Assembly (NCBI RefSeq): GCF_000296215.2 | Contig: NZ_CP013949.1 | Span: forward strand, 3,713,501 to 3,777,500 | DNA length: 64,000 bases | Direction of reading: 5' to 3' | DNA from: Bradyrhizobium sp. CCGE-LA001 | Lineage (GTDB): Bacteria; Pseudomonadota; Alphaproteobacteria; Rhizobiales; Xanthobacteraceae | In this document: piece after piece, positions 15,733-24,516 of the stretch | How the letters are laid out: every line of letters starts with the position of its first letter | Numbering within the stretch: the stretch's first letter is position 1 | The notes under the pieces: model-generated | What the model was told of the DNA's origin: nothing | Database searches by the model: none | What the model saw: the letters and a program-made list of their open reading frames with translations, nothing else | Position numbers and translations under genes: made by a program

Positions 15733-18219
15733 TCACTGGAGGCCGGAACTGCTGCTCGTCGACGAGGTCGCCAGCGTGCGCAGGCCGATCTGGAACATGA
15801 ACGCATGGCTCAGCACGGGCGGGGCGGTGCCCGCGGAATAGCTATACGAAGTTACATAGTTGGCCGCCAGCACGAAGCAATCGTCGACATAGCCGGCGCC
15901 GACCACATACTGGTTGATCTTGTTGGCCTCGAGATCCCAGCGCGCCGAACCCTGCACCACCCAATTGGCGGCGACCTTGATCGAGCCCGAGGTCAGGATG
16001 CCCTCGCGGCGGGTGAGATAGCCGAGTTCCGGCTGCGGCGCGTAATTGCCGTACAGCACGGCGACCGACCAGCGATCGAAATTGGCGCGGCCTTCCGCCT
16101 CGAAGCGCTGCACGTTCCAGGTCTGCTCGTCCATGCGGGAGCGGACGCTGAACGTGTAGGTGCGGTTGGGCGAATAGCTGGCGCTCGCGACGTAATCGGA
16201 GCGCGGCTTGTCGAGGCCGGAATCGATGCCGGTGTTGATGCTGTCCCGGACCGCGAAGGAGTTCATGCCGAACAGCTGGTAGGACTGGCCGAACAGCACC
16301 TTGACCGCGCCGCCCTTGTCGAACTGCGTGGTGGATTGCACGCCGACATTGGCCCGGCCGCCACCTTCGACGCGGTCGTAGCCGGAGAACTTGTCGACGC
16401 TGAACAGGTTCGAGGCGTCGAACACCATGCTCTGGGCGTCCTCGTTCGGCAGCTTGCCGGCATAGGTCTCGTTCGGCCGGATGATGATCTGCGCGATCGG
16501 TTCGACCGTGGTCGAGCCCCAGGGCTGAATGTTGATGAAGGGGTAGCGGTATTCCAGGCCCACGGTCGGCATCAGGCGGAACGCCTGGGTGTCGCCGACG
16601 GGCAGGTAGTTCGACACGCCCGGCTGGTTGGAGATCGAGGAATTGATCGCGTCGCCGCGCAGGCTGGCAAACGGCGTCCAGATCTGGCCGAACGGGTCGG
16701 TGAAGGACTTGCGCCACTGTGCTTCCGCGGTGAAGCGGGTGTAGGTGCCGGGGAAGCCGCGCAGCAGGCACTGCGAGGGCGTCCGAGCCAGCGGATCGGC
16801 CGACGCCGTCGCGCACAGGCTGTTGGTGTTGGCGATCGTCGTGATCGGATCGAACACCGCCTCGTCACGCGACAGGTTGATGAAATTGGTCTTGTAGCTG
16901 AACTCGCCGCCGAAGACGGGATAGTTCAGCACGTTCGAGTAGTCGATCACCGGATGAACGATCGGCACCTGGCTCTGGTTGCCCGAATAGCTCAGCCAGT
17001 ACATCGTGCGCGCATCGAAGAAGCTGCGATTGCCGACGCCGGTCAGATAGAGCTGCGACAGCGCTTCCGTCGGCAGCAGCAGGAACGAGCCGAGCGGATC
17101 GCGGTACTGGTAGAGGCGGTAGTCCGAGAAGAAATAATAGTCGGACATCAGGACGCCGTCCCAGCCCCAGACCCATTTGTCGTTCAGCGCGAACTGACCC
17201 TTGGTGTCGATGGCGCCGCGGAAGTCGCGGTCACCGGGCTGCCCGGCAAACGCTCCGGGATCGAGCTGGTTGATGCCGTAAGCGCGGATCTGGTAGGCGC
17301 CGTCGATCAGGCGCTGACGGAATTCACCCTGCAGCATTACGCCCTGCCGCGACATGAAGCGGGGGGTGAAGGTCGCGTCCATGTCGGGCGCGATCGCCCA
17401 ATAATAGGGAACTTCGGCGCCGAGGCCGGTGTTCGTCGTGCCCGGGAAGTAGCCGGGCATCAGGAAGCCCGACTTGCGCTTCACGGTCGGGTCGGGCGTC
17501 GAGAAATAGGGCATGTAGGCGAGCGGCACGCCGAAGAATTCGAGCTGTGCCGTCTCGAAATACAGCATCTTCTCCTGCTGGTCGTGGATGATGCGAGCAC
17601 CCTTGACCTGCCACAGCGGCGGCTTCTTCGGATCGTCCTTACACGGCGCGCAGGCCGTGTAGACGCCGTTCTCGAACACCGTGTAATTGCCGCTGGAGCG
17701 GTCGGCGCGGCTGGCGGCCATGCGGGTCTGATCGGCAGTGTCCACGCGCAGCGAATCGACGAAACCATCGCGGTAATCGTCGGAGAGATCCATGATCTCG
17801 GCATAGGTGATCTTGCCGTCGGCATCCGTCATGCGGATGTTGCCTTCGGCATGAAGTCGCTTGGTCTTTTGGTCGTAGATGACCCGGTCGGCCTCGACGC
17901 TGGTGCCGTTGTAGAACAGCTGGACGTTGCCGACTGCCGAGACGCGCGAGTTGTTGTAGTCGTAGTCGACCTCGGTCGCCTGCACCAGCATCTGGTTGTC
18001 GTGGGGCGCAGGCGCCGGCTTCGGGCGCGGAGGCAGCGGATTGTAGGTGAAGGTCTGGGCGGAGGCCGGCGCCACGGCGGCGACGTCGATCAACCCGCCG
18101 AGCGAGGCGGCGGTGACGACGGCGAGCAGCAGCCTGCGGACGGACAAGCCGCACCCGTTCGGCCGCACCGATGTGCGCCGCGTCGAACGAGACACGAGCC
18201 CTCGGTGGACGGCACTCAC
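15733..18219 (-). CDS. lptD: LPS-assembly outer-membrane protein LptD
   Basis: LptD forms the outer-membrane barrel that inserts lipopolysaccharide at the cell surface with LptE. The 828 residues begin with an Arg-rich segment and signal helix (RRLLLAVVTAASLGGLIDVA, about 25-45). The OstA/LptA-like domain follows (VQATEVDYDYNNSRVSAVGN, NIRMTDADGKITYAEIMD), then a long barrel domain with many aromatic strands and an F-Q-I-G-L-type C-terminal strand. I use GTG 18219 as start because it overlaps the lptG stop (TAGTG), matching the coupling used in the rest of the operon. A longer frame runs to 18285. Confidence 0.95.
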   Translation of the reverse strand: MSAVHRGLVSRSTRRTSVRPNGCGLSVRRLLLAVVTAASLGGLIDVAAVAPASAQTFTYNPLPPRPKPAPAPHDNQMLVQATEVDYDYNNSRVSAVGNVQLFYNGTSVEADRVIYDQKTKRLHAEGNIRMTDADGKITYAEIMDLSDDYRDGFVDSLRVDTADQTRMAASRADRSSGNYTVFENGVYTACAPCKDDPKKPPLWQVKGARIIHDQQEKMLYFETAQLEFFGVPLAYMPYFSTPDPTVKRKSGFLMPGYFPGTTNTGLGAEVPYYWAIAPDMDATFTPRFMSRQGVMLQGEFRQRLIDGAYQIRAYGINQLDPGAFAGQPGDRDFRGAIDTKGQFALNDKWVWGWDGVLMSDYYFFSDYRLYQYRDPLGSFLLLPTEALSQLYLTGVGNRSFFDARTMYWLSYSGNQSQVPIVHPVIDYSNVLNYPVFGGEFSYKTNFINLSRDEAVFDPITTIANTNSLCATASADPLARTPSQCLLRGFPGTYTRFTAEAQWRKSFTDPFGQIWTPFASLRGDAINSSISNQPGVSNYLPVGDTQAFRLMPTVGLEYRYPFINIQPWGSTTVEPIAQIIIRPNETYAGKLPNEDAQSMVFDASNLFSVDKFSGYDRVEGGGRANVGVQSTTQFDKGGAVKVLFGQSYQLFGMNSFAVRDSINTGIDSGLDKPRSDYVASASYSPNRTYTFSVRSRMDEQTWNVQRFEAEGRANFDRWSVAVLYGNYAPQPELGYLTRREGILTSGSIKVAANWVVQGSARWDLEANKINQYVVGAGYVDDCFVLAANYVTSYSYSAGTAPPVLSHAFMFQIGLRTLATSSTSSSSGLQ

Positions 18220-19316
18220 TATCCGTCCTCCTGATAGAGCAAGGCCAAAAAGCCGGTGAGGCCGCCCACCACAACGGGCAACCACGCCGCAGCGATCGGA
18301 TGCATCAACTCAGCCTTGCTCAAGTCCTCAGTTACTTTCGACAGAACGTAGAGCAGAAAGCCTGCGCCCACGCCACTCAAAACCATCTTCTGCACGCCGC
18401 CCATCCGGAAGAAGCGCAGCGATACGGAAGCCGCCAACATCACCATGGCTGCCAGCAAAAACGGCTGCGCCAGAAGCTTCTGATACTGGAGTCGGTAGCC
18501 TGCTGTCGCGAAGCCCGAGCTTTCGGAGGAGCGGATGTAGCTCGGTAGTTGCCAAAAGGACACAGTCTCCGGTGTGGAAAAGCTGTTGCGGACCTGCGCC
18601 TCGGTCAGCGTCGTCGGAATCTCGAGGGTCGCCTGGTCGGCCGGCGGCGAGTCCAGCGAGAAGCGGCGAACGCCCTTGAACAGCCAATGGCCTGCCTCGA
18701 GCGTTGCCTCGCGCGCCTCGATCCGCTCCTTGAAGTGCTGCTCTGTGTCAAACCGGAACAGCGTGAGACCGGTGAGCCGGACGCCCTGCTTCTCGCTGCG
18801 CGCCGCATTGATGATGGTCTGGCCGTCGCTAGTGACCTGGTTGAGCCAGAAGCCGGAGGCATCCTGGATGCCGCCGCCGGGCGCCGAGCCGAACAGCTCC
18901 GCCTCCATGCGCTTGGACAGCTCGCGCAAATTGGCCGACATCGGATTGTAGGCGACCGTGGCGATCACGCCGATCAGCAGCGCGCTGCCGAGCGCCGGCG
19001 AGATGAACTGCCAGGCCGAGATGCCGGCGGCGCGCGCGACCACGAGCTCGAGCCGGCGGGAGAGGGCGAGATAGCAGGTCATGGCGCCGATCAGCATGCA
19101 GAACGGCGTCAGCTTCTCCAGCAGCTGCGGCACCCGAAACAGCGAGGTCTCGGCCACCATGAGTGCCGATGCCGAGGCAAGGCCCGAGGTCTTGCGCACC
19201 ATCTCGATGTAGTCGACCAGCACGAGCAGCAGGAAGATGCCGCCGAACACGCCGAGCGCGGCGACCACGAAGCGGCCGGCGAAATAGCGCCCGAGTGTGT
19301 TGGTGAGCATGCTCAT
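18219..19316 (-). CDS. lptG: LPS export ABC transporter permease LptG
   Basis: Inner-membrane half of the LptB2FG extractor that pulls lipopolysaccharide out of the inner membrane. The 365 residues have the YjgP/YjgQ pattern: an N-terminal helix pair (RYFAGRFVVAALGVFGGIFL), helices near 60-120, a periplasmic beta-jellyroll around 130-265, and three C-terminal helices. ATG 19316 overlaps the lptF stop by 4 bp (ATGA). Its own stop overlaps the lptD start. The ATPase LptB is not in the window. Confidence 0.95.
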   Translation of the reverse strand: MSMLTNTLGRYFAGRFVVAALGVFGGIFLLLVLVDYIEMVRKTSGLASASALMVAETSLFRVPQLLEKLTPFCMLIGAMTCYLALSRRLELVVARAAGISAWQFISPALGSALLIGVIATVAYNPMSANLRELSKRMEAELFGSAPGGGIQDASGFWLNQVTSDGQTIINAARSEKQGVRLTGLTLFRFDTEQHFKERIEAREATLEAGHWLFKGVRRFSLDSPPADQATLEIPTTLTEAQVRNSFSTPETVSFWQLPSYIRSSESSGFATAGYRLQYQKLLAQPFLLAAMVMLAASVSLRFFRMGGVQKMVLSGVGAGFLLYVLSKVTEDLSKAELMHPIAAAWLPVVVGGLTGFLALLYQEDG

Positions 19317-20482
19317 GCGGTGGCCGGCCGTCCGAACAGCCGCGCGATCCGCGCGTTCGATCTGTTGATGGCCTCCATCAGGCGGGGCGGCGGCTCGACC
19401 ACGAGGCCGCCGACGATCATCGCGAGCCCGAGGCCGATGGCGCCGAAGACCATCGCATATTGCACCAGCACGGCGCCCGGCGACTTCACGGCCATCACCG
19501 AGCAGGCGAAGCCGGCCATGCGCAGGCCGAACACCGCGATGATCGAGGAGGCGATCGAGAAGTTGCGGCTCTGGCGGGTGGTGCGGGGGGCCCCCAGGAA
19601 CGCGAAGGTCAGCACGGCGAAGGCGAATGGATAGATCGGCGCCAGGATGCCATCGTGCAGGGCCGAGCGGAACTGGCCGGGAATCTGCTTGTAGACGGGA
19701 TCGTCCTCGGAGGGGGAGAGCAGCTCCCATAGATAGCGCTCGCGGATGCCGAGTGTGACGTCGCGGCCCTGGCCCGAGAATTTCGACATGTCGAAGCCGT
19801 AGCGGCCGAACGCCACCAGCGCGGGATCGCGCTTGCCGGCCTCGAAGCGCTGGAGATTACCCCTTTCCAGCACCAGGAACGATCCGGTCCCGTTCTTCAC
19901 GACCTCACCGTGCTCGGCGACGATGGAGATGCGCTCGTTCGGATCGCGGCGGTCGTCGATGAAGATGCCGGCGAGGATGCCACCGGGCAGGCGTTCGCGG
20001 ATTCGGATCGTCAGGTTCTTGTCGAGCTGGGCGAAGCGGCCCGGTTGCAGGATGTTGGTGAGCACGTCGGCAGTGATCTCGGCGTCCCACTGCTTGATCC
20101 GCCGCATGCCGTCGGGGGCGAGATAGGCCGCGATGAAGGCGACCAGCAGTGCGACCACGCAGGTGGCGTAGAAGAACGGATAGAACAGCCGGAACGGCGA
20201 GAAGCCCGCCGCATTCATCACGATGATCTCGGAATCGGTCGCCAGCTTGTTCAGCGTGTGCGAGATCGCGATCATCAGGGCGATCGGCGAGATGATCAGG
20301 ATGAGGGCGGGAATGACGAGGCTGGTGATGCCGAGGAAGGTGAGGATGGTCTGACCCTGGCTCGTCATCAGGTCGATGCCGCGCAACGCCTGCGTAATCC
20401 AGATCACGCCGGTGAGGCTGACCAGGACCAGCGCAAACGACGCCAGCGTCGTGCGGAAGATATACCTATCGATCGACCCCAT
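19313..20482 (-). CDS. lptF: LPS export ABC transporter permease LptF
   Basis: Partner of LptG in the inner membrane. The 389 residues start MGSIDRYIFRTTLASFALVL, the typical LptF N-terminus. They carry the TLNKLATDSEIIVMNAAG cytoplasmic coupling segment (about 75-92), a periplasmic domain (about 130-270), and three C-terminal membrane helices. First gene of the minus-strand run lptF-lptG-lptD-surA-pdxA-rsmA. The promoter should lie in the 340 bp shared with pepA. Confidence 0.95.
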   Translation of the reverse strand: MGSIDRYIFRTTLASFALVLVSLTGVIWITQALRGIDLMTSQGQTILTFLGITSLVIPALILIISPIALMIAISHTLNKLATDSEIIVMNAAGFSPFRLFYPFFYATCVVALLVAFIAAYLAPDGMRRIKQWDAEITADVLTNILQPGRFAQLDKNLTIRIRERLPGGILAGIFIDDRRDPNERISIVAEHGEVVKNGTGSFLVLERGNLQRFEAGKRDPALVAFGRYGFDMSKFSGQGRDVTLGIRERYLWELLSPSEDDPVYKQIPGQFRSALHDGILAPIYPFAFAVLTFAFLGAPRTTRQSRNFSIASSIIAVFGLRMAGFACSVMAVKSPGAVLVQYAMVFGAIGLGLAMIVGGLVVEPPPRLMEAINRSNARIARLFGRPATA

Positions 20483-20822
20483 GCGCTACCGCACGAATCC
20501 CCACCAAGACCCCAACGCCGGCCCGAAACCGGCTGCCCGCCCCAATCCCGCAATGGGATCCCCAAGGGACGGCCAGCCCATCTGTTCTGCCGGCTTACTC
20601 TCTCACTACCATCCCTTTGATCCGTCAACAAAATGGCTGCGCCGTGGCACCCTCAACATATGGTTAATATTTCGCTCGTTGTGGCCCCTCAGCCACGGGG
20701 GTGCTTGGCATCGGCGGGGCGGCTGGCCCATAGTAGGGTGCCTCAGTGAATCGCCGTTCAGCTCGGGCCCGTGGCCGGGACCGCAGAGCGGCAAAAAGCC
20801 CCATGTTTTGGAGGAGTTACCC
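20483..20822. other. Divergent intergenic region between lptF and pepA
   Basis: No gene is seen in these 340 bp. The region must contain the promoters of the LPS-export operon and of pepA. An AT-richer patch around 20655-20675 (CATATGGTTAATATTTC) is the likeliest promoter core, and GGAGGAGTT at 20810-20818 is the pepA ribosome-binding site. No confident -35/-10 pair was identified. Confidence 0.45.
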
Positions 20823-22322
20823 ATGTCCGATGCCATCAAGGTCGGCATTGTCCCATTGTCTGCCGCCCCCCGTGGCATCCTGGTCGTGTTCTGCGACGAT
20901 GGCCTGAAGCTGGGGCCGGCGACGGCCAAGGCGCTCGGCGGCGGTGCCGACCTTGTGAAACGGGCGGCCTCCGCCGCGGCCTTCAAGGGCAAGACCGGCG
21001 CCGCGCTGGACATCCTGGCGCCCGAGGGGGTGAAGGCCACCCGGCTGCTGGTGATCGGCGCGGGCAAGGCGGCCAATCTGAAGGCGAACGATTTCCTCAA
21101 ATTCGGCGGCGTGGCGGCGAGCAAGCTTCCGGCCGGGACCGCCGCCATGACCATCATCGCCGAATTGCCGGATGGTGCCATGTCCAGCGAGCAGGCGGTC
21201 GCGATCGCCTCGGGCCTTCGCTTACGCGCCTACAAGTTCGACCGCTACAAGACCAGGAAGAAGGACGGCGAGGAGGGTGCTTCGCGGGCCGACATCTCGC
21301 TGGCAGTCGGCGATGTCGCCGCTGCGAAGAAGGCGTTCGCCGCCGCCGCCCAGGTCGTCGACGGCGTGGTGATCGCGCGCGACCTCGTCAACGAGCCGCC
21401 GAACGTGCTTTTCCCCGAGGAATTCGCCCGCAGAGCCAGCCAGCTCCGCAAGCTCGGCGTCAAGGTCGAGGTGCTCGACGTCAAGGCGATGGAGAAGCTT
21501 GGCATGGGCGCGCTGCTCGGCGTCGGCCAGGGCTCGGCGCGGCCGAGCCGCACCGTGATCATGCGCTGGGACGGCGGCAAGAAGGGGGAGGCGCCGGTCG
21601 CCTTCGTCGGCAAGGGCGTCTGCTTCGATACCGGCGGCATCTCGATCAAGCCCGCCGGCAGCATGGAGGACATGAAGGGTGACATGGGGGGCGCGGCCTG
21701 CGTCGTCGGCCTGATGCACGCGCTCGCCGCGCGCAAGGCCAGGGCCAACGTGGTCGGCGCCATCGGCCTCGTCGAGAACATGCCCGACGGCAATGCGCAG
21801 CGGCCGGGCGACATCGTCACCTCGATGTCGGGCCAGACCATCGAGATCATCAACACCGACGCGGAAGGCCGCCTCGTCCTCGCCGACGTGCTCTGGTACG
21901 TCGCCAAGAAGATGAAACCGAAATTCATGGTGGATCTGGCGACGCTGACCGGCGCCATCGTGGTCGCGCTCGGCACCGAGCATGCCGGCATGTTCTCCAA
22001 CAATGACGAACTCGCCGACCGGCTGCTCGCGGCCGGCATCGAGAGCGGGGAAAAGGTCTGGCGTATGCCGCTCGGCCCCGAATACGACAAGCTGATCGAT
22101 TCCCAATTCGCCGACATGAAGAACACCGGCGGCCGTCACGGCGGCTCGGTCACCGCCGCGCAGTTCCTCCAGCGCTTCGTCGACGGCGTGCCCTGGGCCC
22201 ATCTCGACATCGCCGGCACCGCCATGGGCGCGCCGAAGACCGACATCAACCAGAGCTGGGGAAGCGGCTATGGCGTCCGTCTGCTGGATCGTCTGGTCGC
22301 CGACCACTACGAGCGCAAATGA
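20823..22322 (+). CDS. pepA: Leucyl aminopeptidase (M17 family)
   Basis: Cytosolic two-metal aminopeptidase that removes N-terminal residues from peptides; in some bacteria it also binds DNA. The 499 residues have a variable N-terminal domain (1-180) and a catalytic M17 domain. In the latter are VGKGVCFDTGGISIKPAGSM (about 263-282), DMGGAACVVGL and the signature NTDAEGRL (about 345-352). The ATG at 20823 is fixed by the GGAGGAGTT site upstream; the frame is open to 20376 without support. The stop codon is part of a 12-bp tandem repeat leading into holC. Confidence 0.97.
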   Translation: MSDAIKVGIVPLSAAPRGILVVFCDDGLKLGPATAKALGGGADLVKRAASAAAFKGKTGAALDILAPEGVKATRLLVIGAGKAANLKANDFLKFGGVAASKLPAGTAAMTIIAELPDGAMSSEQAVAIASGLRLRAYKFDRYKTRKKDGEEGASRADISLAVGDVAAAKKAFAAAAQVVDGVVIARDLVNEPPNVLFPEEFARRASQLRKLGVKVEVLDVKAMEKLGMGALLGVGQGSARPSRTVIMRWDGGKKGEAPVAFVGKGVCFDTGGISIKPAGSMEDMKGDMGGAACVVGLMHALAARKARANVVGAIGLVENMPDGNAQRPGDIVTSMSGQTIEIINTDAEGRLVLADVLWYVAKKMKPKFMVDLATLTGAIVVALGTEHAGMFSNNDELADRLLAAGIESGEKVWRMPLGPEYDKLIDSQFADMKNTGGRHGGSVTAAQFLQRFVDGVPWAHLDIAGTAMGAPKTDINQSWGSGYGVRLLDRLVADHYERK

Positions 22323-22360
22323 ACTGCCGAATGAACTGCCAGATGAACTGCAATGACTGA
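22319..22360 (+). repeat. 12-bp triple tandem repeat forming a 13-codon mini-ORF between pepA and holC
   Basis: ATGAACTGC occurs at 22319-22327, 22331-22339 and 22343-22351, a perfect 12-bp period. The first copy contains the pepA stop. Read from 22319 the repeat is an open frame, M-N-C-R-M-N-C-Q-M-N-C-N-D-stop, ending at 22360, which overlaps the holC ATG at 22353. holC has no obvious ribosome-binding site, so coupling through this mini-ORF is plausible but unproven. Confidence 0.6.
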
Positions 22361-22805
22361 AGTGCTGTTCTATCATCTGCAAAACATGACGGTGGAGAAC
22401 GTATTGCCGCCGCTTCTCGAGAAATCGCTCGAGCGCGGCTGGCGCGTCGTGGTGCAGTCGACGTCGGAGGAGCGCGCCGATGCGCTGGATGCGCACTTAT
22501 GGACCTATCGCGACGATTCCTTCCTGCCGCATGCGACATGGCGCGTGAACGATGCTGCCGACCAGCCGATCGTGCTCGCGATCGAGGAGGGCAATCCGAA
22601 CGGCGCCAATGTCCGCTTCCTGGTCGACAGCGCCGCGCTGCCGCAGGATGCGCAGGCCTATGAGCGCATGGTGCTGCTGTTCGACGGCGACGATCCGGAC
22701 GCGCTGGCGCTGGCCCGCAGTGCCTGGACGGATTGCAAGGCGCGGGGATTTGATGTCACCTATTGGCAGGCCGACGAGCGGGGCAGGTGGCAGAAGCGGA
22801 ATTAG
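22353..22805 (+). CDS. holC: DNA polymerase III chi subunit
   Basis: A 150-residue HolC-like protein, part of the clamp-loader accessory chi-psi pair that links the replisome to single-stranded-DNA-binding protein. Family features are the N-terminal VLFYHL, the RGWRVVVQSTSEERADALD segment, LWTYRDDSFLPHA (about 49-61) and a DDPDALALAR helix. It follows pepA, as in many proteobacteria, with a 30-bp gap filled by the tandem repeat above. No clear Shine-Dalgarno is visible. Confidence 0.93.
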   Translation: MTEVLFYHLQNMTVENVLPPLLEKSLERGWRVVVQSTSEERADALDAHLWTYRDDSFLPHATWRVNDAADQPIVLAIEEGNPNGANVRFLVDSAALPQDAQAYERMVLLFDGDDPDALALARSAWTDCKARGFDVTYWQADERGRWQKRN

Positions 22806-22931
22806 CGGCCATCCGCAATTAATGATAATTTGCACTTTTCGAACGATGCTGGCCTTGGCCACCTTCGTGCCGCAAAGGGATGTTGGGACAATCGTTTAGG
22901 GCTGGTCCTTCACGCGGGGAATTAGTTTATC

Positions 22932-23459
22932 GTGCGACATCAAAAGCTTCCCGGCTCGCTCATGATTGCGCTCGTTGCCGTAGCACCGCTGGTTGCGGGC
23001 TGCTCGGGCGGCGCCAGCGATCTGCTGTCGAAGGATGCCGAATGGTTCCAGAAGCCCGGCCGTCTCTTCATCAAGAACATCTCGATCGAATCGCCGCCGC
23101 TCACGCCTGACAAGCCGGTGGGTGCCGAAGACCTCGTCAGCGCCGACGGCGGCTGTCCCGGCATGGCGCCGCCTCCCGGACCGGCCGACGCCAATGCATC
23201 GACGACGCCATCCGCGCCGGCGGGCGGCACAGTCGCGCTCGGCCACACCGAATGCGACGTGGTCCGCGGCATCGGTGCGCCCTCGACCGTCAACCTCTCC
23301 AACGATGCCGCCGGTCGGCGCGTCGCCGTGGTGACCTGGACGACCGGCCCGCGGGCCGGCATCTACACCTTCACCGCAGGCCGTCTGTCCTCGATCGAAG
23401 GCAATCCGGACCCGCAGCCGGTGCCGAAGGCGACCAAGTCGAAGAAGAAGCACGCCTAA
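22932..23459 (+). CDS. Lipoprotein of unknown function
   Basis: A 175-residue protein from a GTG start. The signal peptide ends in a lipobox-like VAG-C24, so it is probably lipid-anchored. The mature part has a conserved-looking core (FIKNISIESPP, ECDVVRGIGAPSTVNLSND, VAVVTWTTGPRAGIYTFTAG) that resembles the small alpha/beta fold of BamE/SmpA-like lipoproteins. This is only a resemblance. The tail is Lys-rich (KATKSKKKHA). The location near pepA and holC gives no functional hint. Confidence 0.75.
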   Translation: MRHQKLPGSLMIALVAVAPLVAGCSGGASDLLSKDAEWFQKPGRLFIKNISIESPPLTPDKPVGAEDLVSADGGCPGMAPPPGPADANASTTPSAPAGGTVALGHTECDVVRGIGAPSTVNLSNDAAGRRVAVVTWTTGPRAGIYTFTAGRLSSIEGNPDPQPVPKATKSKKKHA

Positions 23460-23552
23460 GCGGGGATCGCCTCGGCTCCAGCGAAACGGAGATGTCCTCG
23501 ACTCAGGACGTGAGCGGGCCGGTGCCGACGGAAAGCCGGGTTCGCGGCGCGC

Positions 23553-24026
23553 TCAGAGGATCGGCTTGGTGTTGAAGCGAGCAGCGCGGCGAGCGCGGAA
23601 GCGGCCCTTCATCTTGAAGCCGTCGCGCATGTTCAGGCCGAGAAGAACGATGTTCGTTGCTCCGGCGAACAATTCGAGAGCCTGCACGGCGTAGAACGTG
23701 GTGTCGAACTCCGCGGCCTTCGCCTTGGAGGCAAGAAACAACGCGGCGGGAATCAGAACCAGGATGCCGTTGCCGGCGATGAACGGCATACGTTTGATCT
23801 TCGCACCGATCAGGCCGGCGCGCCGCTCCTTTGCCAGGAAGAACCCCGAACCTCCCGTCATCGCCAGCGCCGGAACCAGCAACAGGAAGCCCCACGGTAT
23901 GGCCGTCTTCACCATGGCGATGCTCTGGTGCGAAGCAAACAGTTCGGTGAGAGCCGTGGAAAGCCAGAAGGTCGCAATAATCGTCAGTGCGACCGCTCCT
24001 GCTACTGGGTGGATGATCTTGGTCAT
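23553..24026 (-). CDS. Four-helix integral membrane protein, unknown function
   Basis: A 157-residue protein with about four hydrophobic helices (10-30, 41-58, 84-101, 110-132) and an Arg-rich C-terminal tail. It starts at ATG 24026, 23 bp after the monooxygenase-like gene, so the pair is probably an operon controlled by the divergent MarR gene. No signature motif recognised; it could be a transporter subunit or a membrane partner of the preceding protein. Confidence 0.75.
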   Translation of the reverse strand: MTKIIHPVAGAVALTIIATFWLSTALTELFASHQSIAMVKTAIPWGFLLLVPALAMTGGSGFFLAKERRAGLIGAKIKRMPFIAGNGILVLIPAALFLASKAKAAEFDTTFYAVQALELFAGATNIVLLGLNMRDGFKMKGRFRARRAARFNTKPIL

Positions 24027-24049
24027 CGGGTCCTGCCGCTTCGATGCGA

Positions 24050-24418
24050 CTACGCGACACAGATGCCGGACACCGCAATCTTCTCGAACAGATGCGGGGA
24101 GGCGACGGCGGATGAGGGATAGGCCGAGATCTTCGATCTGAACTCGGGGTGCGTGAACGCAGCCCGGAAGTCGGCGGTCGATTCCCAAACGGCATAGTTC
24201 AGATATGTCGGGCCATCGCCAACCGCGCGGTGAAGCTGGGTGGAGATGAAGCCTGGTTGCCGCTTCATGAAGGCGGCATCGTCTTGCCAAACCTGGAGGA
24301 AGCTTTGTTCGTCGGCCTGATCGAGCGTGAACAGATTCACCAGCACCACGGGGCCGGTCTCGATGCCGAGTTGACGTTCGATAGGAAAATGAGGGTCCAG
24401 TGGGCGTAGGTGTGCCAT
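24050..24418 (-). CDS. Antibiotic biosynthesis monooxygenase-type (ABM) dimeric alpha/beta-barrel protein
   Basis: A 122-residue protein with the ABM pattern: a first strand VVLVNLFTLD (about 24-33), the helix EQSFLQVWQDDAAFMKRQPG, then FISTQLHRA and YLNYAVWES. Family members are small ferredoxin-like dimers that oxidise quinone-like or reactive compounds without cofactors; some degrade haem. The actual substrate is unknown. It is transcribed away from the MarR gene, with an intergenic operator pair, suggesting induction by a small molecule. Confidence 0.85.
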   Translation of the reverse strand: MAHLRPLDPHFPIERQLGIETGPVVLVNLFTLDQADEQSFLQVWQDDAAFMKRQPGFISTQLHRAVGDGPTYLNYAVWESTADFRAAFTHPEFRSKISAYPSSAVASPHLFEKIAVSGICVA

Positions 24419-24443
24419 GACGGGCTCTGTTCAATTTGGTATT

Positions 24444-24499
24444 ATGGTGTCAATATGACATTATGGACGGTATAGTAATTTGACATCATGGTGTCAATA
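24444..24499. promoter_or_regulatory. Repeated operator between MarR gene and its divergent operon
   Basis: ATGGTGTCAATA occurs twice, at 24444-24455 and 24488-24499, exactly 44 bp apart. Each copy overlaps an inverted TGTCA/TGACA pair: TGTCA-ATA-TGACA at 24448-24460 and TGACA-N6-TGTCA at 24481-24496. The second lies 20 bp before the MarR ATG. This is the expected layout of a MarR-dimer binding region controlling both directions. Confidence 0.7.
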
Positions 24500-24516
24500 A
24501 CGGTTTATGGTGACGA

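Noticed and set aside
15805..18234. 809-codon open frame on the plus strand opposite lptD
   Set aside because: It is the antisense shadow of a high-GC coding strand; the protein is low-complexity with no domain, whereas lptD on the other strand has clear family motifs and operon context.
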